DNA from: Halolactibacillus miurensis
GTDB lineage: Bacteria; Bacillota; Bacilli; Bacillales; Amphibacillaceae
Assembly: GCF_900116255.1 (NCBI RefSeq)
Contig: NZ_FPAI01000014.1
Location: forward strand, 1 to 64,000
Direction of reading: 5' to 3'
DNA: 64,000 nt
Every line of letters starts with the position of its first letter. Within the stretch, counting starts at the first letter, position 1. Of the stretch, positions 8,797-18,270 are shown in pieces. Below the pieces are notes generated by a model. That model worked only from the letters and a program-made list of their open reading frames with translations. It ran no database searches and had not been told where the DNA came from. The position numbers and the translations under genes are program-made.

Positions 8797-10497
8797 GTGT
8801 TTAAAAAGAAAGCACTACTCGTATTACTCTTATCAGCCTTATTTATGTTTTTAGTTGCTTGTGGTGGCGATGATTCAGATTCGTCGGCAGGTGACGATAA
8901 CGGATCGTCTTCAGATGATGGAGGTTCAAGTGAAACGTCAAATGAACCTATCACGTATCATTACTTTATTGGTACAGCTGGCGATGATATTAATTCAAAT
9001 GAAACAACGATTGGTAAAATGTTAGAAGATGAAACAGGTGTTAACTTCCAAACTGAATACTTAGTTGGGGACTTAATGGAAAAAATAGGGGTTATGATTG
9101 CTGGTGGCGAGTATCCTGATGTAGTTATTCCAGACCATGCGATTGAAATGATGTTAGAAGCGGAAGCTTTCATTCCGTTAAATGATTTGTTAGAAGAACA
9201 TGGTCCAAATATTCTTGAGATGTATAGTGAGTATATTGATCGTTTCACTATGCCAGACGGAAATATTTATTATCTTCCGATTTCACCATCAATTAATGAG
9301 CACGTACCGAATCCAAACATTGACCAAGGAGCCTTCTGGATTCAACGTGGTGTGCTTAAAGATGCGGGATTCCCAGAAATCACGACGCTTGATGAGTACT
9401 TAGCCTTAATCAAAGATTATACTGATAAAAATCCTGAGGTTGATGGCATGAAAACGGTGCCATTTACAGGTTTAACGTATGATACAAGTTTCTTCACATT
9501 CTCAAATACACCGAACCACTTAGCAGGTTTCCCTAATGATGGTTCTGTCCAAATTGATATGGATACACATGAAGCATCAGTATACGCGGATAAAGATGAA
9601 GCAAAAGCGTATCTTAAAGCATTAAATGAATTAAATGCAGAAGGTTATTTAGACCAAGAAATGTTCGTTATGAACAACGATGATTTCTTAGCAAAAATTT
9701 CTTCTGGTCGTGTGCTCGGTTTCTTCGGTTATGGCTGGCAATGGAATACTGCGGCTACAACGTTAGATGAAGCAGGCAATCCAGATCATGAATTTATGGC
9801 TTTACCTATTGTCTTAGAAGAAGGCATTAAAGATCAATACCTAGAACCAGCGGCTTTCACTCAAAACCGCGGGGTAGGTATTACAGTGAATGCTGAACAT
9901 CCAGAGCGGATTATCCAGTACTGGGACAAGTTAATCCAAGAAGAAACGCAAAGACTTATCATGTGGGGCGAAGAAGGCACACATTACTCTGTAAACGAAG
10001 AAGGTCGATTCTACCATACAGCTGAACAAGTCGAGCTTAACAAAGATCAAGATATGCGCGATGAATACGGGATGACGTTATACTCATGGAACTGGCCGCG
10101 TTTAAGTGGTTCATTCTCTGACGGGAACGCTATTGAACCGCGTCGTCAACCAGAAGTGGCACTTGAAACTTATGATGAACATGACCGTGAATATTTAGAT
10201 GCTTATGGCATTAAGACGTTCTCAGAACTCTTTAGTCAACCGGAAGATCGTCCATGGTACCCAGCATGGAGCGCGAACATTGAGCAAGGTTCTGATATGG
10301 CATTATTTGCTTCACGTGCAGAAGAATTACAAAAACGATACTACCCACAAATTGTTTTATCAGACCCAGCAAACTTTGAGTCTGAATGGGAAAGTTTTGT
10401 TAATGAATACCGCGCGCTTGATGGTTTAGAAACATATGAAAACTTCTTTACTGAAACAGTCAAAGCTCGTATTGAAGGTAACTGGCAATATCGTTAA
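8797..10497 (+). CDS. Lipoprotein oligosaccharide-binding protein of an LplABC-type ABC transporter
   Basis: A basic start, hydrophobic core and lipobox (LVAC, cysteine at about residue 22) are followed by an acidic serine/glycine-rich linker and a family 1 extracellular solute-binding domain of about 520 residues, close to LplA/YtcQ-like proteins. I chose GTG 8797, eight bases after GAAAGGGG, rather than the TTG at 8779. With the two permeases downstream it should bind xylo- or aldouronic oligosaccharides outside the membrane, an inference from the GH67, GH43 and GH10 genes nearby. A 15-bp hairpin follows, which can favour the binding protein over the permeases in mRNA amount. Confidence 0.93.
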   Translation: MFKKKALLVLLLSALFMFLVACGGDDSDSSAGDDNGSSSDDGGSSETSNEPITYHYFIGTAGDDINSNETTIGKMLEDETGVNFQTEYLVGDLMEKIGVMIAGGEYPDVVIPDHAIEMMLEAEAFIPLNDLLEEHGPNILEMYSEYIDRFTMPDGNIYYLPISPSINEHVPNPNIDQGAFWIQRGVLKDAGFPEITTLDEYLALIKDYTDKNPEVDGMKTVPFTGLTYDTSFFTFSNTPNHLAGFPNDGSVQIDMDTHEASVYADKDEAKAYLKALNELNAEGYLDQEMFVMNNDDFLAKISSGRVLGFFGYGWQWNTAATTLDEAGNPDHEFMALPIVLEEGIKDQYLEPAAFTQNRGVGITVNAEHPERIIQYWDKLIQEETQRLIMWGEEGTHYSVNEEGRFYHTAEQVELNKDQDMRDEYGMTLYSWNWPRLSGSFSDGNAIEPRRQPEVALETYDEHDREYLDAYGIKTFSELFSQPEDRPWYPAWSANIEQGSDMALFASRAEELQKRYYPQIVLSDPANFESEWESFVNEYRALDGLETYENFFTETVKARIEGNWQYR

Positions 10498-10505
10498 TAA
10501 ATAAT

Positions 10506-10538
10506 AGTCAAAGAGTAAGTCTGACTTACTCTTTGACT
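10506..10538 (+). terminator. Perfect 15-bp intercistronic hairpin after the binding-protein gene
   Basis: AGTCAAAGAGTAAGT and its exact complement are separated by CTG. There is no T-run after it, so it is more likely an mRNA stabiliser or leaky attenuator than a full terminator. The remainder of the 218-base spacer to 10715 shows no gene. Confidence 0.7.
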
Positions 10539-10715
10539 CTCTTCATAAGCATGATTGAATAATAGATAACACCTTGTTTATCCCGAACGCATACTTAGTT
10601 TAGAAGAGTAAACGGGATTGACACCTTGAAGGGTTAAGATAAAGAAGTAAAGAAAACCCTTCCTAATGATCCATTGGTTTACTGTTCTAAATTAAGGTAA
10701 AAAAAGGAGGAAAAC

Positions 10716-11699
10716 ATGATGGCAGATGCAGCCAATGTAGCGGGTACCCTTGCTAAGAAAAAAACAAAAACAAAGTCAGCGAGAGGCTTCCGTTATTTTA
10801 TTAAAAAAAGTATGGAACAAAAAGAATTATTACTGATGAGTGTGCCTTTCCTCATTTGGCTATTTATTTTTAAATATTTACCGCTTTCCGGGTGGTTAAT
10901 GGCGTTTCAAGATTATAAGCCAGCTCGAGGTTTTCAAGAATCAGAATTTGTCGGATTTGATCAATTTAAGTTTTTATTCCAAGATGATCGTTTCTTAGAA
11001 GTTATGCGTAATACCTTAGCTATGAGTTTAATTAACCTCGTGCTAGGCTTTGTGACAGCGATTACGTTAGCGATTCTTTTAAATGAATTACGCAACGTTG
11101 GTTTTAAACGTATTGTACAAACAATTAGTTATATGCCACACTTTTTAAGTTGGGTCGTCGTGGCAGGTCTTGTATCGTCAGCCCTTTCTGTTGATGACGG
11201 GATTATTAATATTTTACTGATGAACTTAGGGATTATTGATGAGCCGATTATGTTTTTAGGTGTCGGACAATATTTCTGGGGATTACTTGGAGCATCTGAA
11301 GTATGGAAGAGTGTCGGTTGGAACTCCATTATCTATCTTGCGGCCATCACTATGATTGACCAAGAACAATATGAAGCGGCTGAGATTGATGGGGCAACAC
11401 GTCTCCAACGGATTTTATATATTACGTTACCTGGTATTAAGCCGGTTGTCGTTATTTTAATGATTATGAACATTGGTTACATTTTAGAGTCTGGTTTTGA
11501 AGCACAGTACTTACTGATGAACCCGATGAACATGGACTATGCGGAGAACTTAGATATCTTTGTTTTACGATATGGTCTTAGACAAGCAAACTTCTCGCTT
11601 GCGACAGCTGCGGGGATGTTTAAAACAGTTATTTCATTTATTTTCTTATTTGCTGCCAATAAAGTGGCCCATAAACTTGGCGAGGCACGCTTATTCTAA
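10716..11699 (+). CDS. ABC sugar transporter permease, LplB/YteP family
   Basis: The 327-residue protein has six predicted membrane spans after a lysine-rich cytoplasmic N-terminus of about 35 residues. The cytoplasmic EAA loop is clear: YEAAEIDGATRLQRILYITL. The PFLIWLFIFKYLPLSGWLMAFQDYKP start is characteristic of LplB/YteP permeases, which import complex oligosaccharides. ATG 10716 follows AAGGAGG. It pairs with the permease that starts 12 bases after it. No ATPase gene is present nearby, so a shared MsmX-type ATPase encoded elsewhere is expected. Confidence 0.95.
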   Translation: MMADAANVAGTLAKKKTKTKSARGFRYFIKKSMEQKELLLMSVPFLIWLFIFKYLPLSGWLMAFQDYKPARGFQESEFVGFDQFKFLFQDDRFLEVMRNTLAMSLINLVLGFVTAITLAILLNELRNVGFKRIVQTISYMPHFLSWVVVAGLVSSALSVDDGIINILLMNLGIIDEPIMFLGVGQYFWGLLGASEVWKSVGWNSIIYLAAITMIDQEQYEAAEIDGATRLQRILYITLPGIKPVVVILMIMNIGYILESGFEAQYLLMNPMNMDYAENLDIFVLRYGLRQANFSLATAAGMFKTVISFIFLFAANKVAHKLGEARLF

Positions 11700-11711
11700 A
11701 GGAGGGATCTT

Positions 11712-12641
11712 ATGCAACTGATTAACCGTTTAAAAGGAAAACGCCGTAGTATCGATGATTTAATCTTTGATACGATCAACGTGATAGTCATGATCCTTCT
11801 TGTGATTGTGATGCTATATCCACTACTTAACACCGTTGCTATTTCACTTAATGCATCAACTGATACGATCAGAGGAGGCATACGTCTCTTGCCACGTGTC
11901 TTTACTTGGTATAACTATGAACATGTTTTTACTGAAGCCACCATTATGAGATCGGCTTTAACGTCGGTCCTTCGGACCGTGATAGGGACAGGGCTTGGGG
12001 TACTAGCTTCGGCGATGGTTGCTTACACGATTTCACGTCCACACTTTTTCTTAAAGAAATTTATTACGATTGCCTTTGTGTTAACGATGTATATGAACGC
12101 CGGACTAATCCCGACGTATTTACTACACCGTGATTTAAACTTAATCGGCTCTTTCTGGGTGTATATTTTACCAACACTCATTGGTGTCTTTAACATCATT
12201 GTCATTCGTTCCTTTATTGAAGGCTTACCAGAAACGTTATTCGAGTCTGCTCGGATGGATGGTGCGGGTGAGTTCACTCAATTTTTCCGCATTGCTTTAC
12301 CATTATCGTTACCGGTTATTGCGACGGTGTCACTCTTTGTAGCAGTCGGTCAGTGGAACCAGTGGTTTGATGTGTTTATCTACAACTCATCGATACCAGA
12401 GCTCAGTACCTTACAGTATGAACTCATGAAAGTACTTAGTAACTCAAATGCTGCCTTTAACTCTGGAGGCGGTGCTGCCAGTCAGTTTGCTAACTCCCAA
12501 GGAGGAACTGTCGATGTCGTCACACCACAATCTGTTCGGGCAGCGATGACGGTCGTTGTATCCGTTCCGATTATTATGGTCTACCCATTCTTACAGAAAT
12601 ACTTTGTTAAAGGGTTAACGATAGGTGGCGTGAAAGGTTAA
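11712..12641 (+). CDS. ABC sugar transporter permease, LplC/YtcP family
   Basis: The second permease (309 residues, six spans) has the EAA loop [20 protein letters not shown] and the TWYNYEHVF start block of LplC/YtcP proteins. An AAAGGAGGG site overlaps the end of the first permease. Together with the binding protein at 8797 it forms the importer for xylan fragments. A terminator follows at 12656, so the transporter genes form their own transcription unit. Confidence 0.95.
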   Translation: MQLINRLKGKRRSIDDLIFDTINVIVMILLVIVMLYPLLNTVAISLNASTDTIRGGIRLLPRVFTWYNYEHVFTEATIMRSALTSVLRTVIGTGLGVLASAMVAYTISRPHFFLKKFITIAFVLTMYMNAGLIPTYLLHRDLNLIGSFWVYILPTLIGVFNIIVIRSFIEGLPETLFESARMDGAGEFTQFFRIALPLSLPVIATVSLFVAVGQWNQWFDVFIYNSSIPELSTLQYELMKVLSNSNAAFNSGGGAASQFANSQGGTVDVVTPQSVRAAMTVVVSVPIIMVYPFLQKYFVKGLTIGGVKG

Positions 12642-12655
12642 TTTATAAAAAAACG

Positions 12656-12692
12656 AAAAGCGTACCGATGAATAGTTGGTACGCTTCTTTTA
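12656..12692 (+). terminator. Intrinsic terminator after the transporter genes
   Basis: AAGCGTACC (12658-12666) pairs with GGTACGCTT (12678-12686) around an 11-base loop, followed by CTTTTAT. It lies before the chosen GH67 start, which shows that the longer open frame from 12668 is not the real start. Confidence 0.7.
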
Positions 12693-12709
12693 TAGAAAGG
12701 ATGACAGAA

Positions 12710-14755
12710 ATGTTGTTAAGGAATAACGAAAGATTAATTGATCAATTAACAGAAGCTGACGTCTTAAGTTACCGGGCCTGGTTACAATATAATCCGGTGA
12801 AAGATGAGGAATACAAGCAACAAATAGAAGCTGTGCTGTCAGTTGTGACAGTGAAAGAAACATCGATCATCATAGATGCCGCACTATCAGAATTATCGTT
12901 AGGTTTAAAAGAAATGTGTGCCTTTCAACCAGCAATTACAACACAATCGAACCAAAATGGTTTACATATTACGATAGAGGATACTCAAGGAAAAGAGACG
13001 TTTCATATTACATATGATCAGTCACAACTCTATTTATCAGCGGGAGATGACCGAGGTGTGCTCTACGGAGTGTACCATCTATTAAGGCAGATCCAACTTA
13101 AAACACCACTTGAGCAGTTTGGGGTGAAAGAAGCGCCTAAAAACCCAATCAGAATGATCAATCAATGGGATGACATGAACGGTGAAGTTGAACGTGGGTA
13201 TGCGGGGAAGTCGTTCTTTTATGATCAGTATCAATTTATTAAAGACCGTACACGTGTAAAAGATTATGCGAGACTACTCAGTTCTACCGGCATTAATGCG
13301 ATCAGTATCAACAATGTGAATGTGCACGAGAATGAGACTGACTTAATTTTTGACCGTTATTTAGCTGATGTCAAACAAACGGCTGATATATTTAGTATGT
13401 ATGGGATTGATTTATATTTAAGCATTAACTATGCAGCACCAATGGAAAAAGGTTTATCAACGGCAGATCCGCTTGATGATGGTGTGAAAGCGTTTTGGAA
13501 AGACCGCGCTAAAGTCATTTATGATAACATTCCACACTTTGGTGGTTTTTTAGTGAAAGCCGATTCAGAAAACCGTCCGGGGCCATTTACGTATGGAAGG
13601 AATCACGCTGAGGGTGCGAATATGTTGGCTGAAGCCCTCGCACCGTATGGTGGAAAAGTCATTTGGCGTTGTTTTGTCTATAACTGTAAACAAGACTGGC
13701 GTGATCGTCAAACAGACCGAGCTCGGGCCGCGTATGATCACTTCTTACCGCTTGATGGCGAGTTTTTAGATAATGTTATTTTACAAATTAAAAACGGTCC
13801 GATGGACTTTCAAGTCCGCGAACCGATCTCACCACTGATTGGTGGTTTAGAAAAAACCAACTATTTACTCGAGTTTCAGATTGCCCAGGAATACCTTGGC
13901 CAACAAAAACATCTCGTTTATCTTGTGCCGCAGTGGAAGGAAGTGCTTGACTTTGACACGTATCAAAAAGGTGAAGACACACGGGTGAAGGACCTTGTTT
14001 CTGGTAACGTACTAAACCAAAAACATAGTGGGATTGTCGCTGTATCAAATGTGGGGATTGATGTTAACTGGACGGGGCATTTAATGGCTCAGCTGAATCT
14101 TTACGGTTATGGCCGCATGATTTGGAATCCTGACCTTTCGTCTGAAGTGATTGCCTTAGAGTGGATCAAACAAACCTTCGGTCATGATGAAGCATTGGTT
14201 CAAACATTACTGAACATTGTCATGCCATCATGGGAGACGTATGAAAATTATACCTCTCCACTTGGGATTGGTTGGATGGTGAATATCTCACACCACTACG
14301 GACCGAATATTGATGGCTATGAGTACGATAAGTGGGGAACGTATCACTTCGCAGACCGGGACGGTGTTGGTGTCGACCGCACAAAAGAAACCGGTAGCGG
14401 CTATAGCACGCAGTATCACAAGAAAAACTTTGAAAAGTATAACGATGTCACCACGTGTCCCGATGAATTGTTACTATTCTTCCACCACGTCCCATATACG
14501 CATCAACTTCATAGTGGAAAAACGGTGATTCAACACATTTACGATACCCACTTTAAAGGGGTAGAAGAAGTGGAACAGATGATTGAGCATTTTACCTCGC
14601 TTCATGGTGCGATAGATGAGGCACGCTTTGACTCAGTCATGGAACGCCTCGATCATCAACTGTATATGGCGAAAGAATGGCGGGACATTGTCAATACGTA
14701 CTTTTACCGTAAATCAGGGATTGATGATGCACACGGAAGAAAAATTTATGCATAA
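12710..14755 (+). CDS. aguA: GH67 alpha-glucuronidase
   Basis: This 681-residue family 67 enzyme removes (4-O-methyl)glucuronic acid from the non-reducing end of aldouronic acids. The predicted acid E287 is in [10 protein letters not shown]; the base pair is D366 (KNGPMDFQ) and E394 (IAQEYLG). Their spacing (79 and 28 residues) matches the Geobacillus enzyme as I recall it (E285, D364, E392). ATG 12710 is nine bases after GAAAGG; the longer frame from 12668 would begin inside the upstream terminator. There is no signal peptide. The released glucuronate cannot be handled by uxuA/uxuB alone: an isomerase is needed and is not in this window. Confidence 0.95.
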   Translation: MLLRNNERLIDQLTEADVLSYRAWLQYNPVKDEEYKQQIEAVLSVVTVKETSIIIDAALSELSLGLKEMCAFQPAITTQSNQNGLHITIEDTQGKETFHITYDQSQLYLSAGDDRGVLYGVYHLLRQIQLKTPLEQFGVKEAPKNPIRMINQWDDMNGEVERGYAGKSFFYDQYQFIKDRTRVKDYARLLSSTGINAISINNVNVHENETDLIFDRYLADVKQTADIFSMYGIDLYLSINYAAPMEKGLSTADPLDDGVKAFWKDRAKVIYDNIPHFGGFLVKADSENRPGPFTYGRNHAEGANMLAEALAPYGGKVIWRCFVYNCKQDWRDRQTDRARAAYDHFLPLDGEFLDNVILQIKNGPMDFQVREPISPLIGGLEKTNYLLEFQIAQEYLGQQKHLVYLVPQWKEVLDFDTYQKGEDTRVKDLVSGNVLNQKHSGIVAVSNVGIDVNWTGHLMAQLNLYGYGRMIWNPDLSSEVIALEWIKQTFGHDEALVQTLLNIVMPSWETYENYTSPLGIGWMVNISHHYGPNIDGYEYDKWGTYHFADRDGVGVDRTKETGSGYSTQYHKKNFEKYNDVTTCPDELLLFFHHVPYTHQLHSGKTVIQHIYDTHFKGVEEVEQMIEHFTSLHGAIDEARFDSVMERLDHQLYMAKEWRDIVNTYFYRKSGIDDAHGRKIYA

Positions 14756-14767
14756 GAGGTGACTTAA

Positions 14768-15841
14768 ATGAAAATGACGTTACGGTGGTTTTATACCGCC
14801 GATACGATTCCGCTTGAGTATATGAAACAAGTCCCAGGCATTTCGGGTGTTGTCGGTGCGTTATATGACGTCCCTGTCGGTGACGTATGGGAAAAAGAAA
14901 AGATTGAACCGATGATGGAGAAAGCGAAACGTGCCGGCTTACCAATTGAAGTGATTGAAAGTGTTAATATTCACGAAGATATTAAGCTCGGCTTACCGAC
15001 GCGTGATGGGTACATTGACAACTACAAACAAACAATTAAAAATTTGGCCGATTTCGGCGTAAAAGTGATTTGTTACAACTTTATGCCGATTTTTGATTGG
15101 ACACGCTCGTCACTCGCATATCCACTTGAAGATGGTTCAACGGTCTTAAGCTATGAACGTACCGTCATTGATGGGGTCACACCAGATGACATGATCAAGA
15201 GGATGAAAGACGCTTCAGGTAGCTATCAGATGCCGGGCTGGGAAGCGGAGCGCTTAGCTGATATTGAACAGTTATTTAAAGCATATAAGACAGTCACTGA
15301 AACAGATTTATTTCATCACTTAGTTTACTTTTTAGAAGCGATCATGCCAACGTTAAAAGAGACCGGGATAAAAATGGCGATTCATCCGGATGATCCGCCT
15401 TGGCCGGTGTTCGGGTTACCGCGGATTTTAAAAAACAAACAAGACATCAATCGTTTACTTGAAGCGCTACCAGAAAAGGAAAATGGTGTGACATTTTGTA
15501 CCGGTTCACTTGGCGCGAGGCGAGATAAAGATTTATTAGACATAGCGGAGTATTGTCTAAAACAAGACCGGATACCGTTTGTGCATATTCGTAATATTAC
15601 GCATACAGGGGAGGGTGACTTCCATGAAGTGAGTCATTATGATAAGTCCGGGTCAGTAGACGTGGTGGGGTTAATCAAGTTACTGCACAAGTATCAATAT
15701 GATGGTTACGTACGACCTGATCACGGCCGGATGATTTGGGGCGAAGAAGCACGACCGGGTTACGGGTTGTATGACCGGGCACTTGGGGCAATGTATATGA
15801 CCGGGATTTGGGACAGTTTAGAGGAGGGAACAACATGTTAG
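14768..15841 (+). CDS. uxuA: D-mannonate dehydratase
   Basis: The 357-residue protein is a UxuA-family mannonate dehydratase (EC 4.2.1.8), making 2-keto-3-deoxygluconate from D-mannonate in glucuronate catabolism. The metal-binding TIM-barrel segments MAIHPDDPPWPVFGLPR and FCTGSLG, and the VRPDHGRMIWGE block near the C-terminus, are diagnostic. It starts 12 bases after aguA with an AGAGGTG site and overlaps the next gene by 7 bases, so the two are translationally linked. Length is normal for the family. Confidence 0.95.
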   Translation: MKMTLRWFYTADTIPLEYMKQVPGISGVVGALYDVPVGDVWEKEKIEPMMEKAKRAGLPIEVIESVNIHEDIKLGLPTRDGYIDNYKQTIKNLADFGVKVICYNFMPIFDWTRSSLAYPLEDGSTVLSYERTVIDGVTPDDMIKRMKDASGSYQMPGWEAERLADIEQLFKAYKTVTETDLFHHLVYFLEAIMPTLKETGIKMAIHPDDPPWPVFGLPRILKNKQDINRLLEALPEKENGVTFCTGSLGARRDKDLLDIAEYCLKQDRIPFVHIRNITHTGEGDFHEVSHYDKSGSVDVVGLIKLLHKYQYDGYVRPDHGRMIWGEEARPGYGLYDRALGAMYMTGIWDSLEEGTTC

Positions 15842-16680
15842 AAAAACATCACGCATTAAAAGGAAAAGTCGCGGTTGTGACAGGCGGTGGCGGGGTGCTA
15901 TGTGGAAATATGGCGCGCGCGCTGGGACGTCAAGGAATGAAGATCGCGGTACTAAATTATCCGAAAGAACCGGGTGATATCGTCGCGAGTGAGATTAACG
16001 ATGCCGGTGGTGAGGCCATTTCTGTTTTTTGTGATGTGACCAACCGCGAGGTTGTTGAAGCGGCGAAAAAAGAAGTGTTGGAAGCATTTGGACAAGTCGA
16101 TTTATTAATTAATGGTGCCGGTGGTAATCATCCAGAAGGTTCAACGACAAATGAAACCTATCATAAGGAAGATGTGACTGATGAGGCAATTAGAAGTTTC
16201 TTTGACTTAACGACGGAAGGGTTTGATTTTGTCTTTCGGTTAAATTTAATGGGCACCTTGATTCCGTCACAGGTCTTTACCGATGAATTGATTAAAACAG
16301 CAGGGTCAATTATTAATATGTCATCGATGAGTGCCCCGTCACCGATGACAAAAGTACCTGCCTATTCAGCCGCAAAAGCAGGCATTGATAACTTTACCCA
16401 GTGGATGGCGGTTCACTTTGGTGAGACCGGTATTCGCGTCAACGCCATTGCCCCAGGCTTTTTCTTAACCGAACAAAACCGGTCGCTGTTAACAAATGAA
16501 GACGGCTCTTATACAGAAAGAACCGAAAAGATACTCTCACAAACACCGATGAAGCGACTCGGTGAGGCGGATGATTTACTCGGGACATTACTTTGGTTGA
16601 TTGATAAAAACTATAGCGGTTTTGTGACGGGCATTAGTGTACCTGTTGATGGTGGCTTTATGGCGTATGCTGGTGTGTGA
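15835..16680 (+). CDS. uxuB: SDR-type D-fructuronate reductase (mannonate oxidoreductase)
   Basis: This 281-residue short-chain dehydrogenase has the TGGGGVLCG cofactor loop, NGAGG, and the catalytic S-Y-K set (SSMSAPSP, then YSAAKAG). Its overlap with uxuA and length point to the Bacillus YjmF-type UxuB, which interconverts D-fructuronate and D-mannonate with NAD(H). I chose ATG 15835, which follows GAGGAGGG, rather than the in-frame start at 15808. Gluconate 5-dehydrogenases are close relatives, but the operon supports UxuB. No kdgK or kdgA gene is in the window. Confidence 0.9.
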   Translation: MLEKHHALKGKVAVVTGGGGVLCGNMARALGRQGMKIAVLNYPKEPGDIVASEINDAGGEAISVFCDVTNREVVEAAKKEVLEAFGQVDLLINGAGGNHPEGSTTNETYHKEDVTDEAIRSFFDLTTEGFDFVFRLNLMGTLIPSQVFTDELIKTAGSIINMSSMSAPSPMTKVPAYSAAKAGIDNFTQWMAVHFGETGIRVNAIAPGFFLTEQNRSLLTNEDGSYTERTEKILSQTPMKRLGEADDLLGTLLWLIDKNYSGFVTGISVPVDGGFMAYAGV

Positions 16681-16726
16681 CAACACTTTTTAGAGTGGTA
16701 AATCACGATAGTTGATACTGCTGAAA

Positions 16727-16740
16727 TGTAAGCGCTAAAA
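16727..16740. promoter_or_regulatory. cre site upstream of xylA
   Basis: TGTAAGCGCTAAAA matches the conserved half of the cre consensus well. It lies about 30 bp upstream of the probable -35 box of the xylA promoter. Confidence 0.5.
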
Positions 16741-16768
16741 AAAGTTTAAAAAAACTTTGTATATTCGA

Positions 16769-16797
16769 TAGACTAACTAAGTTAAACGTGATAGAAT
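16769..16797 (+). promoter_or_regulatory. Putative sigma-A promoter of xylA
   Basis: TAGACT (16769-16774) and TAGAAT (16792-16797) are separated by 17 bp. A strong AAGGAGG site precedes the xylA ATG. Confidence 0.5.
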
Positions 16798-16837
16798 ACA
16801 AGTATCGAAAACGAAAAACACAAGGAGGCTATTACAC

Positions 16838-18151
16838 ATGGCTTATTTTGATCAAATTAGTAAAGTAAAGTATGAAGGACGTCAATCAGACAATCCGTAT
16901 GCATTTAAATTCTACAACCCTGAAGAAAAAATCGGTGGCAAGACGATGGAAGAAACCTTACGTTATGGTGTCGCTTACTGGCACACATTCACAGGTGACG
17001 GTGGGGATCCATTCGGTGCTGGTACAGCGAAACGCCCTTGGGATCATTTAAAAGGGATGGATTTAGCGAAAGCACGAGTGGAAGCAGCATTTGAATTCTT
17101 CGAAAAAATGGATGTCCCATTCTTCTGTTTCCACGATGTTGATATTTCACCAGAAGGTGACACATTACGTGAAACAAATAAAAACTTAGATAACATTGTT
17201 GCGATGGTAAAAGACTACATGAAAGACAGCAAGACAAAATTGTTATGGAATACAGCCAACAACTTTACCAACCCACGCTGGACGCACGGTGCTGGTACAG
17301 CAACAAATGCTGATGTGTATGCGTATGCCGCGGGTAAAATTAAAAAAGGCTTAGAAGTTGGTAAAGAACTCGGCTCTGAAAACTACGTCTTCTGGGGTGG
17401 TCGTGAAGGTTACGAATCATTACTGAATACAAACATGAAGCTGGAACAACAAAACTTAGCCAACCTTTACCATATGGCGAAAGACTATGCGAATGAGATT
17501 GGTTTTGATGCACAATTCTTAATTGAACCAAAACCAAAAGAACCAACGACACACCAATATGACTTTGACGTGGCAACAGCGATGGCGTTCTTACGCGAGT
17601 ACGATTTACAAGATCACTTTAAGTTCAATATTGAAGCCAACCACGCGACACTCGCTGGTCATACATTTGAACATGAATTACGCGTGGCGCGTGAAGCGGG
17701 TATGTTAGGATCTGTCGATGCGAACCAAGGTGATTTATTACTTGGCTGGGATACAGATGAATTCCCAACAGATCTTTATGCGACTACGCTTGCGATGTAT
17801 GAAATCCTTAAAAACGGTGGCCTTGGTCGCGGTGGCTTGAACTTTGATGCGAAAGTACGTCGTGGTTCATTTGATACAGAAGACCTCTTCCACGCACATA
17901 TTGCGGGTATGGATGCTTTTGCGGTCGGCTTACGTGTGGCACAGAAAATGATTGACGATAACTTCTTTGAAAATATCGTAAAAGATCGTTACCAAACATT
18001 TGAAACAGGTATTGGTAAAGACATCGTTGATGGTAAAACAAGCTTAGCTGCTTTAGAAGCACATGCGTTAGATATTAAAGATATTGACCTTAAGTCTGGT
18101 CAAGTTGAAAAGATCAAAGCGAAAATGAACCAATATCTATTAAATATCTAA
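16838..18151 (+). CDS. xylA: Xylose isomerase
   Basis: The 437-residue protein has the length and motifs of class II xylose isomerases (EC 5.3.1.5), which convert D-xylose to D-xylulose. H99 and D102 (FFCFHDVD) are the active-site pair. Metal ligands are visible in [23 protein letters not shown], and the [18 protein letters not shown] and [10 protein letters not shown] blocks. It has its own promoter and cre site. The next gene is xylB, after a 119-base spacer with a large inverted repeat. No xylR repressor gene is in the window. Confidence 0.98.
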   Translation: MAYFDQISKVKYEGRQSDNPYAFKFYNPEEKIGGKTMEETLRYGVAYWHTFTGDGGDPFGAGTAKRPWDHLKGMDLAKARVEAAFEFFEKMDVPFFCFHDVDISPEGDTLRETNKNLDNIVAMVKDYMKDSKTKLLWNTANNFTNPRWTHGAGTATNADVYAYAAGKIKKGLEVGKELGSENYVFWGGREGYESLLNTNMKLEQQNLANLYHMAKDYANEIGFDAQFLIEPKPKEPTTHQYDFDVATAMAFLREYDLQDHFKFNIEANHATLAGHTFEHELRVAREAGMLGSVDANQGDLLLGWDTDEFPTDLYATTLAMYEILKNGGLGRGGLNFDAKVRRGSFDTEDLFHAHIAGMDAFAVGLRVAQKMIDDNFFENIVKDRYQTFETGIGKDIVDGKTSLAALEAHALDIKDIDLKSGQVEKIKAKMNQYLLNI

Positions 18152-18209
18152 TCGTTGATAATTATTTTTTAACACCCTACTCTAAATAGTTGAATAGTGA
18201 ACACAAACC

Positions 18210-18251
18210 AATCATGCGAATCGTGCATCCCCCTGCGCCATTCGCATGATT
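18210..18251 (+). terminator. 12-bp inverted repeat between xylA and xylB
   Basis: AATCATGCGAAT (18210-18221) and its exact complement (18240-18251) enclose an 18-base C-rich loop. There is no T-run, and the xylB ribosome binding site follows at once, so partial termination or mRNA processing is more likely than full termination. Confidence 0.6.
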
Positions 18252-18270
18252 TATATGGAGGCGAAAAACA

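Noticed and set aside
12668-12709. Upstream start of the GH67 gene
   Set aside because: It lies inside a terminator hairpin and has no ribosome binding site; ATG 12710 has both a site and the family's usual length.
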